Position numbers and translations under genes: made by a program
Source: Ciborinia camelliae
Lineage: Eukaryota; Ascomycota; Leotiomycetes; Helotiales; Sclerotiniaceae
DNA length: 64,000 bases
Direction of reading: 5' to 3'
Assembly: GCA_025890175.1 (NCBI GenBank)
Contig: JANPYM010000001.1
Location: 1,585,004-1,649,003 of the forward strand
The notes under the pieces: generated by a model
The model's input: the letters and a program-made list of their open reading frames with translations, nothing else
The model's database searches: none
Told to the model about the DNA's origin: nothing
Part shown: piece after piece, positions 46,717-57,494 of the stretch
Layout: every line of letters starts with the position of its first letter
How positions within the stretch are numbered: position 1 is the stretch's first letter

Positions 46717-48933
46717 TGTGAAGAAATGTATTGATTGATGGGTAAATAAAGGGAGAAGGCAAGATATGATGTCAAGTATTTTCTTTTGAGAATAGACAAA
46801 TGATGCTTCACAAAATAAATGTCGAAAGCTGGATGTGTTGTAAATGTAAAATTGGTCGCTGAAAAGTAGACGGATTTCACGTTGCAAGAAACTTGTAGAT
46901 TGAAAGTTTTCAAAAGTACGAGAGATATTAGATCGAAGATTTCATGTCAGCCACAATACCAAACGATACGGCGCTAGTAATTCCACGAATCATTTAATTG
47001 AACGGACAATAGAATCAAATTTCATTTTCACTACTGTATGAGTGAATTCGATGTCGACGTCTAAGCGAAGTTTTTGATCCTATTGTTGAGGCGACCACCA
47101 AGAAGTACGGCAATAGGAGAGAGGATAGAAATTACCCCACATACTCTTCTGTGCCCCTAGGTACTCATAATAACGACCTCAATCTCCAGCTTATCACGAG
47201 AGAGTCTTTTGAGAGACCCATAAAATGTAGGGTCCCAGAATCTAAATGGAAACCTTTGGTTCAATAGGTAGATTGTAACAAAGTGGCATTTCAGGTTAGT
47301 ATGAAAAAAGATGATTCGAGTCCATACCTAATTGAACCTTCCTTCCTTTACAAGCAGGTTTACTGTAATTAGTTTGTAGCCAATGACCATCAAGACTGAT
47401 AGGTATGGCATGATACTCCAGCTAAGCTAACTTCTACCTTAATAAGGTTGTTTGGATTTTAGATCGAGACTCACGTACCTAGCGTTAGCGGCTAGCCTCG
47501 TCACTAATGAGCCCTAGATTTCTACCTATCTACCTATCCATACCTAATTGGGCCAACTTTGTCCCATTTGCATCAACTGGCCCAAACTCCCCTTGCACGG
47601 TCCACTCCCAAATTTCTATATAAGACTTACTACTCTCCCTCTTTTTCCATCCTTCAAGTCTCTCGCGTCCCACAGTAAGTTTGAGGTATATGAGCGAGGC
47701 TGCCCACAAGCAATAATAATGCTAAATTTAATACCTATTATGAGTACATACATTTGATGTTTTAACATCTCATATTCATAAGAGATAGAGGCACTGGTGG
47801 GTTAGGTACTTATAACTAATTTGAACTCCAGCCACCTAGTATACATTCCATCGCAGAATCGAACATGTGAGCAAGCGCAAACATAACATCCAATCACCCA
47901 AGCACATTTAAGTCATTTACCAACGCACCAAACCCATATGTTGAATTTAGATTCCCCCGTGACTCCCCGATTTGAATTAATTGCGTAGATTGCTATGAAT
48001 ACATCAAACCCAATGTACTTCGCTATTGCTTCTATATCATCAAATCATGGAAAACTGTTTGGTCAGGAGGGTTATTCAATCAGGCAGAAGGTTTGATATG
48101 TTATTTTCGGAAATGATCAATAAAGACAAGCATCATTACCTACTAGGTATGTTTGCCCAACAATAGCAAGAGAGGGACTTGCAGAAGTTGAAAGCATAGC
48201 ATCCTCCGACTTACGATATAGATGAGAATAGGTAAAATGTTGAATACTGTAATTTGATTTCTGGGAATCATGTACTGCGAATGATAATTATAATTAGTAC
48301 AAGTAGAGTATCTCGGATTCAAGGAAACCGATAATAATACAAGTAGAGTATGAAAGTTTCATTCAGGATATGGAAGCCGAGAATGGGTACCAGAAAGTTC
48401 TTACCCAGGCCAACAAAGTAGCCAATTCTTTTTAAAAAATATATGGGTTAATGATATAATTAGTAGAAAGACTAGAATCAAAGCCCCGATATTTTGGTGC
48501 TAATAGTTTAGCTGTGAAATTCTTCCATAACTTCTTTGACAAGATAGGCGTCTTTAAATAGACTTGTAGAGTTCTAGGGGTACTCATGGTCCGATTAGTT
48601 GGTTTTTGACTAGGCAAGAAAGATGCAAAAATGTTGGGTACAAATTAGTCAAACGCGGTTCTGCTGGTGATCATTTTTTCACAAGTATGAATGCACGGAA
48701 CCAGTTGGATTAATATTTTGAATTTCCATAGCGAGTCTCCAGCTACAGCATCATTCTCTCCACGAGAGGTCCAATAAAATTCCATCTTGACGGTATTTTT
48801 GCTCATCTTTTCGAGGAGCTCTCACCCTAACCTATTCTCCTGTTGAATGATGTTCTCCATCCATGTAGTGATTCCACCCCATTCTCCCAGACTCCACCCC
48901 ATTAAACAAACCAATGAGGTCCAAACCATTATC
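46717..48933. other. Intergenic
   Basis: About 2.2 kb with no supportable gene, RNA gene or repeat array; only TACCTATCTACCTATCCATA-type short tandem words near 47522-47542. Confidence 0.5.
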
Positions 48934-49395
48934 TCACATTGAACGAGACATCCAATTGGCAGTTAAAAGCGACAAGCACAGCTTCCAAGCACAACAGCCA
49001 TTATCTCTACCAGTATCATCTCTATCCGCATCATCAGAGAAGACACCCTTCGATTGTTGCTTCTGCCCCAAGCCATTGGTATCCATTGACATCTCACTTC
49101 TACGTTTACCCGTCGGTTCTTTTTGATCCAGAGGATCTTCCATATAAAGAGGCTCCCAGGTGGGGATGTGTGAGCGACGTTCCTGGCTGCCCGATGAATC
49201 GAGACGAGGCATATGCATGGTATTGAAAGGTGTGAGATTAGATTCTCGGTTGGAGCGATATGGGGTAAAGGATGAATCGCGGACCCATGGCTTACTTTCT
49301 CGTCGAGGGTATCGATTGGCTTGTTGAGACTCATAATCGTAGGGGTTATCTTCAGAGGATTTAGAATTAGAGCGATGGCCTTGGAGGATCATCAT
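48934..49395 (-). CDS. Small unrecognised hydrophilic protein, 153 aa
   Basis: Single open frame with ATG-ATG start (MMILQGHRSNSKSS). Composition is Ser/Arg/Asp-rich and disordered (YDYESQQANRYPRRESKPW; SGSQERRSHIPTWEPLY), ending in a Cys/Leu/Trp-containing stretch (NGCCAWKLCLSLLTANW) that could be a short membrane-proximal or acylation-prone helix. No family recognised. Reasons for calling it: lack of low-complexity DNA and reasonable amino-acid balance. It may be spliced differently or be spurious. Confidence 0.4.
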   Translation of the reverse strand: MMILQGHRSNSKSSEDNPYDYESQQANRYPRRESKPWVRDSSFTPYRSNRESNLTPFNTMHMPRLDSSGSQERRSHIPTWEPLYMEDPLDQKEPTGKRRSEMSMDTNGLGQKQQSKGVFSDDADRDDTGRDNGCCAWKLCLSLLTANWMSRSM

Positions 49396-50021
49396 CGTGA
49401 ATAGTTGATGCGGGCGACTTGGTTGTGTAGTTTGAATGGTAAGATCGGGCTCGAAAGTTTGATGTGAGAGAAGAACTTTTAACCAACAGATTTGTAGAGA
49501 GCCTGATAAGTTAGACCTTAGAGTACAAATTGAAAGGCATGGGAAAGGAGATCAACCTTTTCAACCAATATTCATACCGTATCAATAATTGTATCATGCA
49601 AAAGATTCAACAGTGGAGTATGAATTATTTTGTGTTATAAGATACAAAGACTACTTTCATATTTGAAATAAGAAACCAAATCAAGTATTGGTAGCAGGTC
49701 CCAACTTTGGGAAACTACTACTAGTGGTTATCATGGCCAGTAGAGGAAAGCGCTCCACGGAGAGTCTAGATACAATGTATAAGTATTCTTTAAGTCCACT
49801 TGGAGTAAAGAACAACCGTTTAATCGACTGATGGGAAACAAATAGTTCTTCTTTAGCATTTGCACTTCAAATCCTCAATTCGATATTGAAGCACGGATAT
49901 GATTAATAAGGTATCCACCCATTTGACTCCACAAATCCCCACCCTTACTACAAAATAATAAATATATTTTCAAACATTCTACCTCCAGACAAGAATTCAA
50001 GCAAATAACCCAGCTTCTTCA
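49396..50021. other. Intergenic upstream of tRNA
   Basis: Nothing recognisable on either strand apart from ordinary AT-rich spacer. Confidence 0.5.
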
Positions 50022-50093
50022 GCTTCTATAGTCCAATGGTTAGGATTCCACCCTTCCAAGGTGGAGGTCGGCGTTCGATTCGCCGTGGTTGCA
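50022..50093 (+). tRNA. tRNA-Gly, anticodon UCC
   Basis: D-arm region TAGTCCAATGGTTAGGA, anticodon stem CCACC/GGTGG around loop CTTCCAA (anticodon TCC, decoding GGA), T-arm CGGCG-TTCGATT-CGCCG and discriminator A. No intron. The acceptor stem is imperfect: 5' GCTTCTA against 3' TGGTTGC leaves T-T oppositions at pairs 3 and 4 and a G-T at pair 6. The gene could be functional, edited or a decaying copy. A 2.47-kb transposon begins 125 bp downstream. Confidence 0.82.
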
Positions 50094-50218
50094 TATAATT
50101 TTTCTGGCTTTTCTTGACAATGAATTTTTGATAGTCAAGATTCCGGTTATTTTTTCCAGAATTTTTGCTTGTAAATTTTACATCTTGGTGTTGGTCTGTC
50201 GAAGACGTGTTGATTTTT

Positions 50219-52685
50219 CACCCATCTCGCACCCGAATCAACCCTAATTAGGGTCTTCAGAATTACGTTTGAAACACCCTGTTTAGGGTCAAAATACAAA
50301 TTAGAAATTTCTATATAACCTACACCTTATATTTAGTTTAAAATAGCTTTATATTGAAACATATTAAATATATAAATTTTATATTAATCGATAAAGCTTT
50401 TTGAGGGTTTTTGATTGGTATAATTTATATTATAATCGGAGTTAGCGTTTAGGTTCTATATTAGATTGAAATGATTATATAAATTATAAGATTATAGAGA
50501 TATATGTTTATATAAGTATACGAATTTATATAAGTATATAATTTATATAAGTATATAAACTTATATAAGTATATGTGCCTATAATGCACGTGCCCAGGGG
50601 CCCTAATACTATCATTTTTGTAAAATTTTATAATTAGTACAGATCACTAACATTTTATTTAAATTTAATAAAAGATATATTAATCGAAAGTTTTAATCGT
50701 ATTTTATAATTTGATATCAATTTTATATATCTTATTGTTGGAATCACTATGGGCGATGGAGAACAAATGTACTATAGTATGCAGTGTATTTGGCTCGAAG
50801 CTCTAAAAACTATGCTACAGATCAACTATATATGCCCGCTAGCGCATGCTAGCGCCGTAGCGCGGGGGTGCCGCAAGCGGCACGCCGCGGCCGTGCGCGG
50901 CGCATGCGCAAGCGTGCCGTAGGCACGTGATTTATCCAACACTTATAAATAATTTGAAGGTTTTATATTGATTTTAATATATTAATATAATAAAAGCATA
51001 ATCTCATTTATATATAATTTTCAAAATACTATATTGTTAATGTTGTAATATTTTAAAAAATATTAAAGGTTTAAAATATTATGATATTGGTGATGTAATA
51101 TTTTAAAATTTTATAAAAAATACAGATCGCTAACCCCTTATTCAAATTTAATAAAAAATATATCAATTAAAAGTTTTAATTGTATTTTATAATTTGATAT
51201 TAATTTTATATATTTTATAAATAATTTCAAAATTTTATATTAATTTTAATATACTAGTATATAAAAAATATAATTTTGCTTATATATAATTTTTAAAATA
51301 TTATAACATTAACAACATAATATTTTAAAATAATTTTAATAATTTTAATTTAATATTATATATTAAATTTGAAAGAGTTATAGATTATAATTTTAATATT
51401 TAAATATATTATATTATAAAGTATATTATTTTTAAATATTAAATAAAATAAGATTTCAAAAATATTATAAAATTTATTTATAAATAATTAAAAATAAATA
51501 TTAATATTAATTTTTTTAATATTAAAATAATTATATTAAATTAAAAAATTAAGATTTTATAAAAATAAATATATTATTCAAATTTTAAAATTTTAAATAA
51601 TAATAAAACATTTATATATTATTTTTAAAAATTTATTTTAAAAAAATTTATATTTTATTTTATAATTTGAATATAATTATTATATTTTAAAATTTATAAA
51701 ATAAAAATATATAATAATTTTTTAATTATTCAATCAAATTTAAATTTTTTTTAAATATATATAATTATTAAATTTTTATAAATATAGGAAAAATATTAAT
51801 TTTTCAAAATAATATATATTGGTTTATATATATAATTTTGAAATTTAAACTTATTTTTTAAAAAGCTAATAATTCATTCAAATTTTATTATTTTTATTTA
51901 AAATTTATATTATTTAAATTTTAAAAATATATTATAATTTTGAAGATTTTAATATCCCTTTCTAATTATAATAATTTGAATTATAATTTAATTAATAAAA
52001 TTTATATAAAAATTATTAAAAAACTTTCGGTGAGTATTAAAAACTATAATAAAAATTATAATTTAAAATAATTTTTATAAACTTTAATTTAAGATTCTAA
52101 AATTAGTATTATTTAAAAGCTTTTTAAGATATTTATAAAATAGTATATTTGCTTTTTATTTAATTTATTTATATAATAATTGGTATTGAATTTAAAGCTT
52201 TAAATACCGAATTAATAGTAGATAAGATAGGTAGATAGATAAGGGTAGACGGCAAATAGTGGCAGAATATAGAAAATGGGCCTATTAGATATGCAACAAA
52301 AGAAAATAAGGTTTCACTAATAGGCACGTGTGCTTATATAAGTGCTTATATAAGTTCGTATGCTTATATAAGTTCATATACTTATATAAACATATTATCT
52401 GATTTTATAACCTATATAATTATTTTAATCTAATATAAAACCTTAACATTAGCTTCAATTATAATATAAATTATACCAATCGAAAGCTCTTGAAAAGCCC
52501 TATCGATTAATATAAAAATTATTAATTAAATATATTCTAATATATAGCTATATTAGGCTAAAAATATAGAGTAAAATTAAATGTAATACAAAGATATTTC
52601 CAACTAGCATTTCGACCCTAAAGAGGGTGTTTCAAACGTAGTTCCGAAGACCCTAATTAGGGTCGATTCGGGTGCGAGATGGGTG
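50219..52685. mobile_element. Long-TIR DNA transposon relic (Mutator-like candidate), RIP-degraded
   Basis: Both ends carry inverted CACCCATCTCGCACCCGAAT, and the similarity continues inward for about 370 bp (50219-50590 against 52320-52685), including CCCTAATTAGGGTC and GGTATAATTTATATTATAAT blocks. A 7-bp direct repeat GATTTTT flanks it (50212-50218, 52686-52692). The 1.7-kb centre is almost pure A/T with no frame. Differences between arms are mostly transitions, typical of RIP. Very long TIRs suggest the Mutator/MULE superfamily, where 8-10 bp duplications are usual, so the class is tentative. Confidence 0.75.
50736..50941. mobile_element. Solo LTR with 5-bp target duplication
   Basis: 206 bp beginning TGTTGGA and ending TCCAACA, flanked by exact CTTAT repeats (50731-50735 and 50942-50946), which is the mark of an LTR-retrotransposon insertion followed by LTR-LTR recombination. 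It sits inside the long-TIR element and is far less AT-rich than its host. The 3' half is a run of short GC-rich inverted repeats (GTGCCGC-AA-GCGGCAC, GTGCC-GTA-GGCAC). Confidence 0.85.
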
Positions 52686-52692
52686 GATTTTT

Positions 52693-54777
52693 TGGTTTGT
52701 GTTCTCGGTTAGTTTGTAGGGGTGGGGGTTAAATTTAAAGGGGTGGATCGGAGTGGAGTGATTGCATTTCTACTACAATATGCAGGGACCTCAAGCGTCT
52801 GAAATGACACCGATTTCACTACTGGGATTATATAAGCAATGGTACTAGATTATATCATCAGCGTTACCGGACACCAGCAATAATCGTTACGGTAGCTTAG
52901 GTATAAAGGGCAGTGTACGCTGGGTTATTTCAACCAACCATGGGTAATCATAATTGATTATTAAAGTCCTGAATACCATATTATACGATACTGCTGATTG
53001 GCTGATTGACTAGTAAGTTGTGCTTGAAAAATAATTTATAATCGTGATTATGGTTGATTTAATTGAAATATTGCGACCTAAGCCCGCAAGGCTCTATGAT
53101 TTATTAGTGATCGAGAGCCTGAAGCATAACCTATAGAGTTCTGGTATTAGAAAAAAGCAAAAGAAAAGTTCCCAGTCCTCGATTCTGACTAAGTCATTCA
53201 ACCTCAATCTTCTTCAACTTTAACAACACCAACTCTTCTCGTGTCTATTCCTCATGTACTTTGGATGACCAAAAGTTATATACCCGAACCCGGCCTATCT
53301 CAATCTTCAACAATATGCTGTCTGGTTCCACCACAAAGTTCCTCGCTTTCCAACCGTTTCTCCCGTAGCATGACTTCTTTCATTCTCCTCCTTGCCTCGA
53401 TCGGCCTCACCCGTTGCTGCTGTCATGGGCATGACCGTTTATATTTTGGACTGATTCAAATAACTGTATAATTCTCCTCACGCCAAACAATGTCTGTGAT
53501 CAAATTCCTGATCAACTGGTTCTTGCCAAGACTCTCTACAGCAGTAGTAACCTTTCCTCAAGGATGCGTTGGTCATGTCATTCTATATCTTATCTTGCTC
53601 TGCTTGGAGTACTAAGTATTCTCATTCTACCGTCACCTGGGTCGACTCATTCAAATATATTTTTCCAGGAGGAAACCCAGATGGTCCGAACGTCATCGGT
53701 GAAATAAATTCCAAGTCTATTAATGATTAATCTATTACTTGTCTCTGTTATTGTCAATTTTTGCGATAAGACGGGTATCTGATACTTAGTTTGCCTTCAC
53801 AGCCATACATCTTGGTTGCATTACAGAGGGGTTTCTTGGGCCGATTCCTACACCAAGTCGGCGGTAATCAAATACAGCTTCAAAAATCTGGCTCCAAAAC
53901 TGAATTTTTCATAGGTATGCATCTTTCAATACCTAGCTTGGCATAGATGAAAGAAAAGAATAGCTTCTGGCCTTCATGATTGCTCAATCCTCTTCATTTC
54001 GGCGATGTACATCTATTAGGACTTGTCCATAAACATATCATCGGCATGGGAGTCTTTCCAGCTTCCTCTTAGTAGAGTTTCATAGTTCTACAAGTTTGCT
54101 AATTATTATATACGGTTGACTACCAGTGAAATGAAGGAATGAAGGCTGGTGTTGTTGCTGGGTTCTAGGTGCAGATAGGTATGGGATATAATATCAGGCA
54201 CTACTTTCGAATAAAAAGGATGTTATGGATCGTGAATTGATTGGGGAGTAAGAAGAATTTCATGGTGAGCATGAGAACCTTGATAGTGCTAAAATATCAA
54301 GTGGTTGAGGACGCAAATCAAGATGGACAATGGAAACTGTGAGAAATATTGCATTAACTTGTTTACCTAGGTAGGTATCTATGATTCCAATACAGAACCA
54401 ATCAGAAAAAGGCTCTCATTTTGATGCTCTTACCTAGGTATCTTTTGACTCACTCTACCAAAGTCACAAATGCTAGGAATATTTTGAATATTTTGAATAT
54501 TTTGAATCATTCTTGTTAAAAAGACTTTCCTACTACCCTTTACATCCATACTCTTGGTCTTGTTCATACTCTACTCTCCCAAATATCACACAACTTTGAA
54601 ACTTATTTATTTTCTCTACAACAAGAGGTTCTGGCTTTCCCTACCATATTGACAACTCTTTTCTTGGATTAACCTCTAGTAACGAGAGTGATAAGAAAGT
54701 TGGTTTCACTTGATTCAAAGCATCCCTATTTGATCTCCAGTATTTACAAATCCGGTATTAGATCGAGATCTAGAATA
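52693..54777. other. Intergenic upstream of NR kinase
   Basis: About 2.1 kb, no supported gene. Contains two exact TACCTAGGTA palindromes (54365-54374, 54431-54440) and a triple TTTTGAATA repeat (54485-54511), all within 420 nt of the kinase ATG. Confidence 0.5.
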
Positions 54778-56064
54778 ATGGAGTCTCAAAAGATTACAAC
54801 TATCAACCCCTTTTTTTGTTCTCCTGGTCAAGAACAAAAAATATCTTCCTCTGTCACAGTTTTGGAGAAAGGAGAAACTCAAGAATTACAGCCAACAGCC
54901 AAAGTGACGGGAATCATCCAAACCATTCCAAGACCTCTCACTGTGGCCATCTCAGGATGCACTTCTTCTGGAAAGACAACACTGGCATTGTTACTATCAG
55001 AGATCTTCTCCTCTTTCTCAGTTACAAAGGAACCAACAGATAATGACTCTCCACTTGGATCTGAGCAAGTCAATCTGGGTGATTCGCAAACTACTACCCC
55101 TCTCAAGACCGCTTTTACAACAACAATTCATCAGGATTCTTTCTTCATTGCAAAAATACACTGCCCATGTGTTGAATTCAACAGCGCCATTAACGACGAG
55201 AGTTTCATGAAAGAAAGTATTGCCAAAATAGATGAGACTCCAATCTATTCATATTCTTCGACTGGCACAAAGGGAAAAGCAAATGTACGAGTTACTGGAC
55301 CAAACACAGATTGTATGGAAGCGGTTGATTTTGGCAATCTACTTCGAAAGGTCCAAGCCGCTCAAAGTCAAAAAGTTGAGCCAGAAAAGAATCTTCAATT
55401 CAAAGAAGACGCCGATCAAAAGAAACTGATCGAGCAATATTCCGAGGTGATCTCAAGCATGCGCAAGAAGGTCAAGGAGCGCTTGGGGTTGGCCACAATC
55501 AACCATACTATGGGAGATGAAGGAATTGTTGCAGAACATAGTGGATGGGTCTTTGTTGAAGGGTTCTTACTATTTAGTAACTCCATGCCTTCCGACAACA
55601 GAAGCTCAAAGGTTGATGAAAAGGATGAAGATCTTCAGGCAAGAGCTTTGGTAGACTTGCAACAAAATGTCAATGAAGAGGCTATATCAATGGAGAAAAA
55701 ATTGATGAGAATGAAGGAAGAGAGAATGCCATCCAAGGAAGCTTTGATGAAAGCATTTGATATTAAATTGTTCTTGCCAACCACCAAGGAAGTCGCTAAG
55801 CATAGGAGAATGACCAGATTTCCATATGTTGATTTTCCCGCTGGTGGAAGACATCCTGGTCAAATGTGGAAATCAGAAGGATATTTTGAGGATGTTGTTT
55901 GGAAGGGTTATGAGGATTCTTTTGGTTGGTTGTTGAAAGAGACTGGGAAGGAGAATGTTGATGGGGTTTTTGTTAGAACTACTTTTGATGACACAGTTGA
56001 GAATACTGTTGACTGGGCAGTTGATGTAATCCTTGAATTTCTTGGAACCAGAGGAAAGAACTAA
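54778..56064 (+). CDS. Nicotinamide riboside kinase-like P-loop kinase
   Basis: Single exon, 428 aa from the ATG at 54778; the upstream GTG at 54688 adds 30 residues and is unlikely. Nicotinamide riboside kinase phosphorylates nicotinamide riboside to NMN for NAD salvage. Visible family features are a Walker A loop G60-CTSSGKTT (TVAISGCTSSGKTTLALLL), HQDSFF matching the QDDFF motif, WVFVEGFLLF before the lid, FDIKLFLPTTKEVAKHRRMTR as the lid arginine helix, and the C-terminal GYFEDVVWKGYEDSF. Yeast and human enzymes are about 200-240 aa; here the length comes from an N-terminal extension and charged insertions between the QDSFF region and VEGFLLF. Conserved Asp of QDD is replaced (QDS). Probably cytosolic. 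A paralogous uridine-kinase-fold function is the main alternative. Confidence 0.83.
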   Translation: MESQKITTINPFFCSPGQEQKISSSVTVLEKGETQELQPTAKVTGIIQTIPRPLTVAISGCTSSGKTTLALLLSEIFSSFSVTKEPTDNDSPLGSEQVNLGDSQTTTPLKTAFTTTIHQDSFFIAKIHCPCVEFNSAINDESFMKESIAKIDETPIYSYSSTGTKGKANVRVTGPNTDCMEAVDFGNLLRKVQAAQSQKVEPEKNLQFKEDADQKKLIEQYSEVISSMRKKVKERLGLATINHTMGDEGIVAEHSGWVFVEGFLLFSNSMPSDNRSSKVDEKDEDLQARALVDLQQNVNEEAISMEKKLMRMKEERMPSKEALMKAFDIKLFLPTTKEVAKHRRMTRFPYVDFPAGGRHPGQMWKSEGYFEDVVWKGYEDSFGWLLKETGKENVDGVFVRTTFDDTVENTVDWAVDVILEFLGTRGKN

Positions 56065-56124
56065 GAGGGCATTATCGTACAATTAAATTCATAGGTTGCT
56101 TGTTCTCAGATGGAAAGGAGTTTT

Positions 56125-56268
56125 CGACAATTGGTTTGAGGTCTCCTTATAGCAAAGTACGGCTTTCTTGATCATTTAGACAATAGGAGATGTAGACGAC
56201 AATTGGTTTGAGGTCTCTTTATAGCAAAGTATGGCTTTCTTGACCATTTAGACAATAGGAGATGTTGA
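56125..56268. repeat. 72-bp tandem duplication
   Basis: Two adjacent 72-bp copies (56125-56196, 56197-56268) beginning CGACAATTGGTTTGAGGTCT. They differ at about six sites, chiefly C/T transitions. Located in the likely 3' UTR of the kinase gene. Confidence 0.95.
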
Positions 56269-56490
56269 TTTATGTTTGATCTGAGAGTGCTAAAGCTATC
56301 AACCTGTACCAATGTTTCATAGAAAAGCAAGAATCGAAACCCAATAAAACGTTCCCACCTGCGAAAGCCATCGTCACCGTGCGTTCGTGACAAGGAAATT
56401 GCAGCCTTGCGCGAAAGGCTGCAACTTTGTGAACTCAAACCCACCTCAACCTCGGAATCTCCATCTCATCACTTGTTACAGCAAGCAACC

Positions 56491-57494
56491 ATGTCACACC
56501 TTTACAATCCTCTGGCAACAGCTCAGCAATTATACCAAAATGCCTCGAATAATAGACTTCCGGCAGAACTTCAAGACACCATTCGATTCTATACCGCACG
56601 ACTTACACAAGCTGCGGGAATTCTCCTTCGACTTCCCCAAGATATCACAGCCCAAGCAAATATCCTTCTCTACAGATATTGGATTGTAGATGATTTGATG
56701 CAATATGAATATAGCGTAAGTAATTAATTGGTATATGCCATAAAGTTCGTGAAATAACATATTAGTAGGATGTCTCAGCGGCCACCCTCTACCTAACCGC
56801 CAAAATTTCCGCCTCTCCTCGTTCCTTTCGCAGCATAACAAATGTATATGCGTACCTCCTCTCCCAATCCGCATCTCTCACGACTTCTCATACACCCGAC
56901 AATGATATGTCCTCCTACTACCTCTCCGAATCTGCCTACATATCTTACCGTACACGACTTCTTAACATTGAAGGTCAAGTCCTGAATGCGCTTGGATTCA
57001 ATACACACGTCGCTCTTTCACATCCTCTCGCGATTACATATCTTCAAACCCTCGATATATTTTCGTCGCAATACAATAATGGCAGTGGAAAAGCCGTTGT
57101 GAAGAAAACAATACAATATCTAAATACGGCATTGCTGAGTCCGCAGATGCTATACTTAACGCATCAACCATGTGCATTGGCAGTAGCGGCAATATATCTA
57201 GCGGCGAAGGATGAGGGAGTTAAAATGCCGGAAGATGAATGGTGGGAGGTATTTGATGTTGAGAGGGAAGAATTGGGTTTTTTGGTGGTAGGGATGAGAA
57301 GTTTGGAGGGCGTGGCACAGAAGGGGAAAGAAATATTTGGGGAGAAGATGATGATTACTAAAAACGATATTACGGAGGAATTGGAGAAACGGGGTTTGGG
57401 GTCAACTAATGGGACGGGTAATGGCCACAGCAAGAAGATGGACGAAGAGGACGAAATGATGAGATTAATGGATGAGAGGATGGAAGATTCTTGA
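56491..57494 (+). CDS. Cyclin L-like protein
   Basis: Two exons (56491-56715, 56769-57494) give 316 aa. The cyclin box shows cyclin-L features: TRLTQAAGILLRLPQDITAQANILLYRYW (first helices), then SAATLYLTAKISASPRSFRSITNVYAYL and EGQVLNALGFNTHVALSHPLAITYL, and a second cyclin fold with LYLTHQPCALAVAAIYLAAKDEGVKMP. Cyclin L partners a CDK11-like kinase and links transcription with splicing in the nucleus. The animal Arg/Ser-rich tail is missing; the C-terminus is instead acidic and Met-rich (DEEDEMMRLMDERMEDS). The ATG at 56491 is preferred over an in-frame upstream one at 56407 because the domain starts right after it. Other transcriptional cyclins (C/K/T-like) are the alternative. Confidence 0.85.

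Noticed and set aside
54688..54777. GTG-initiated N-terminal extension of the NR kinase
   Set aside because: A GTG start is not expected in a fungal nuclear gene; the ATG at 54778 is used.
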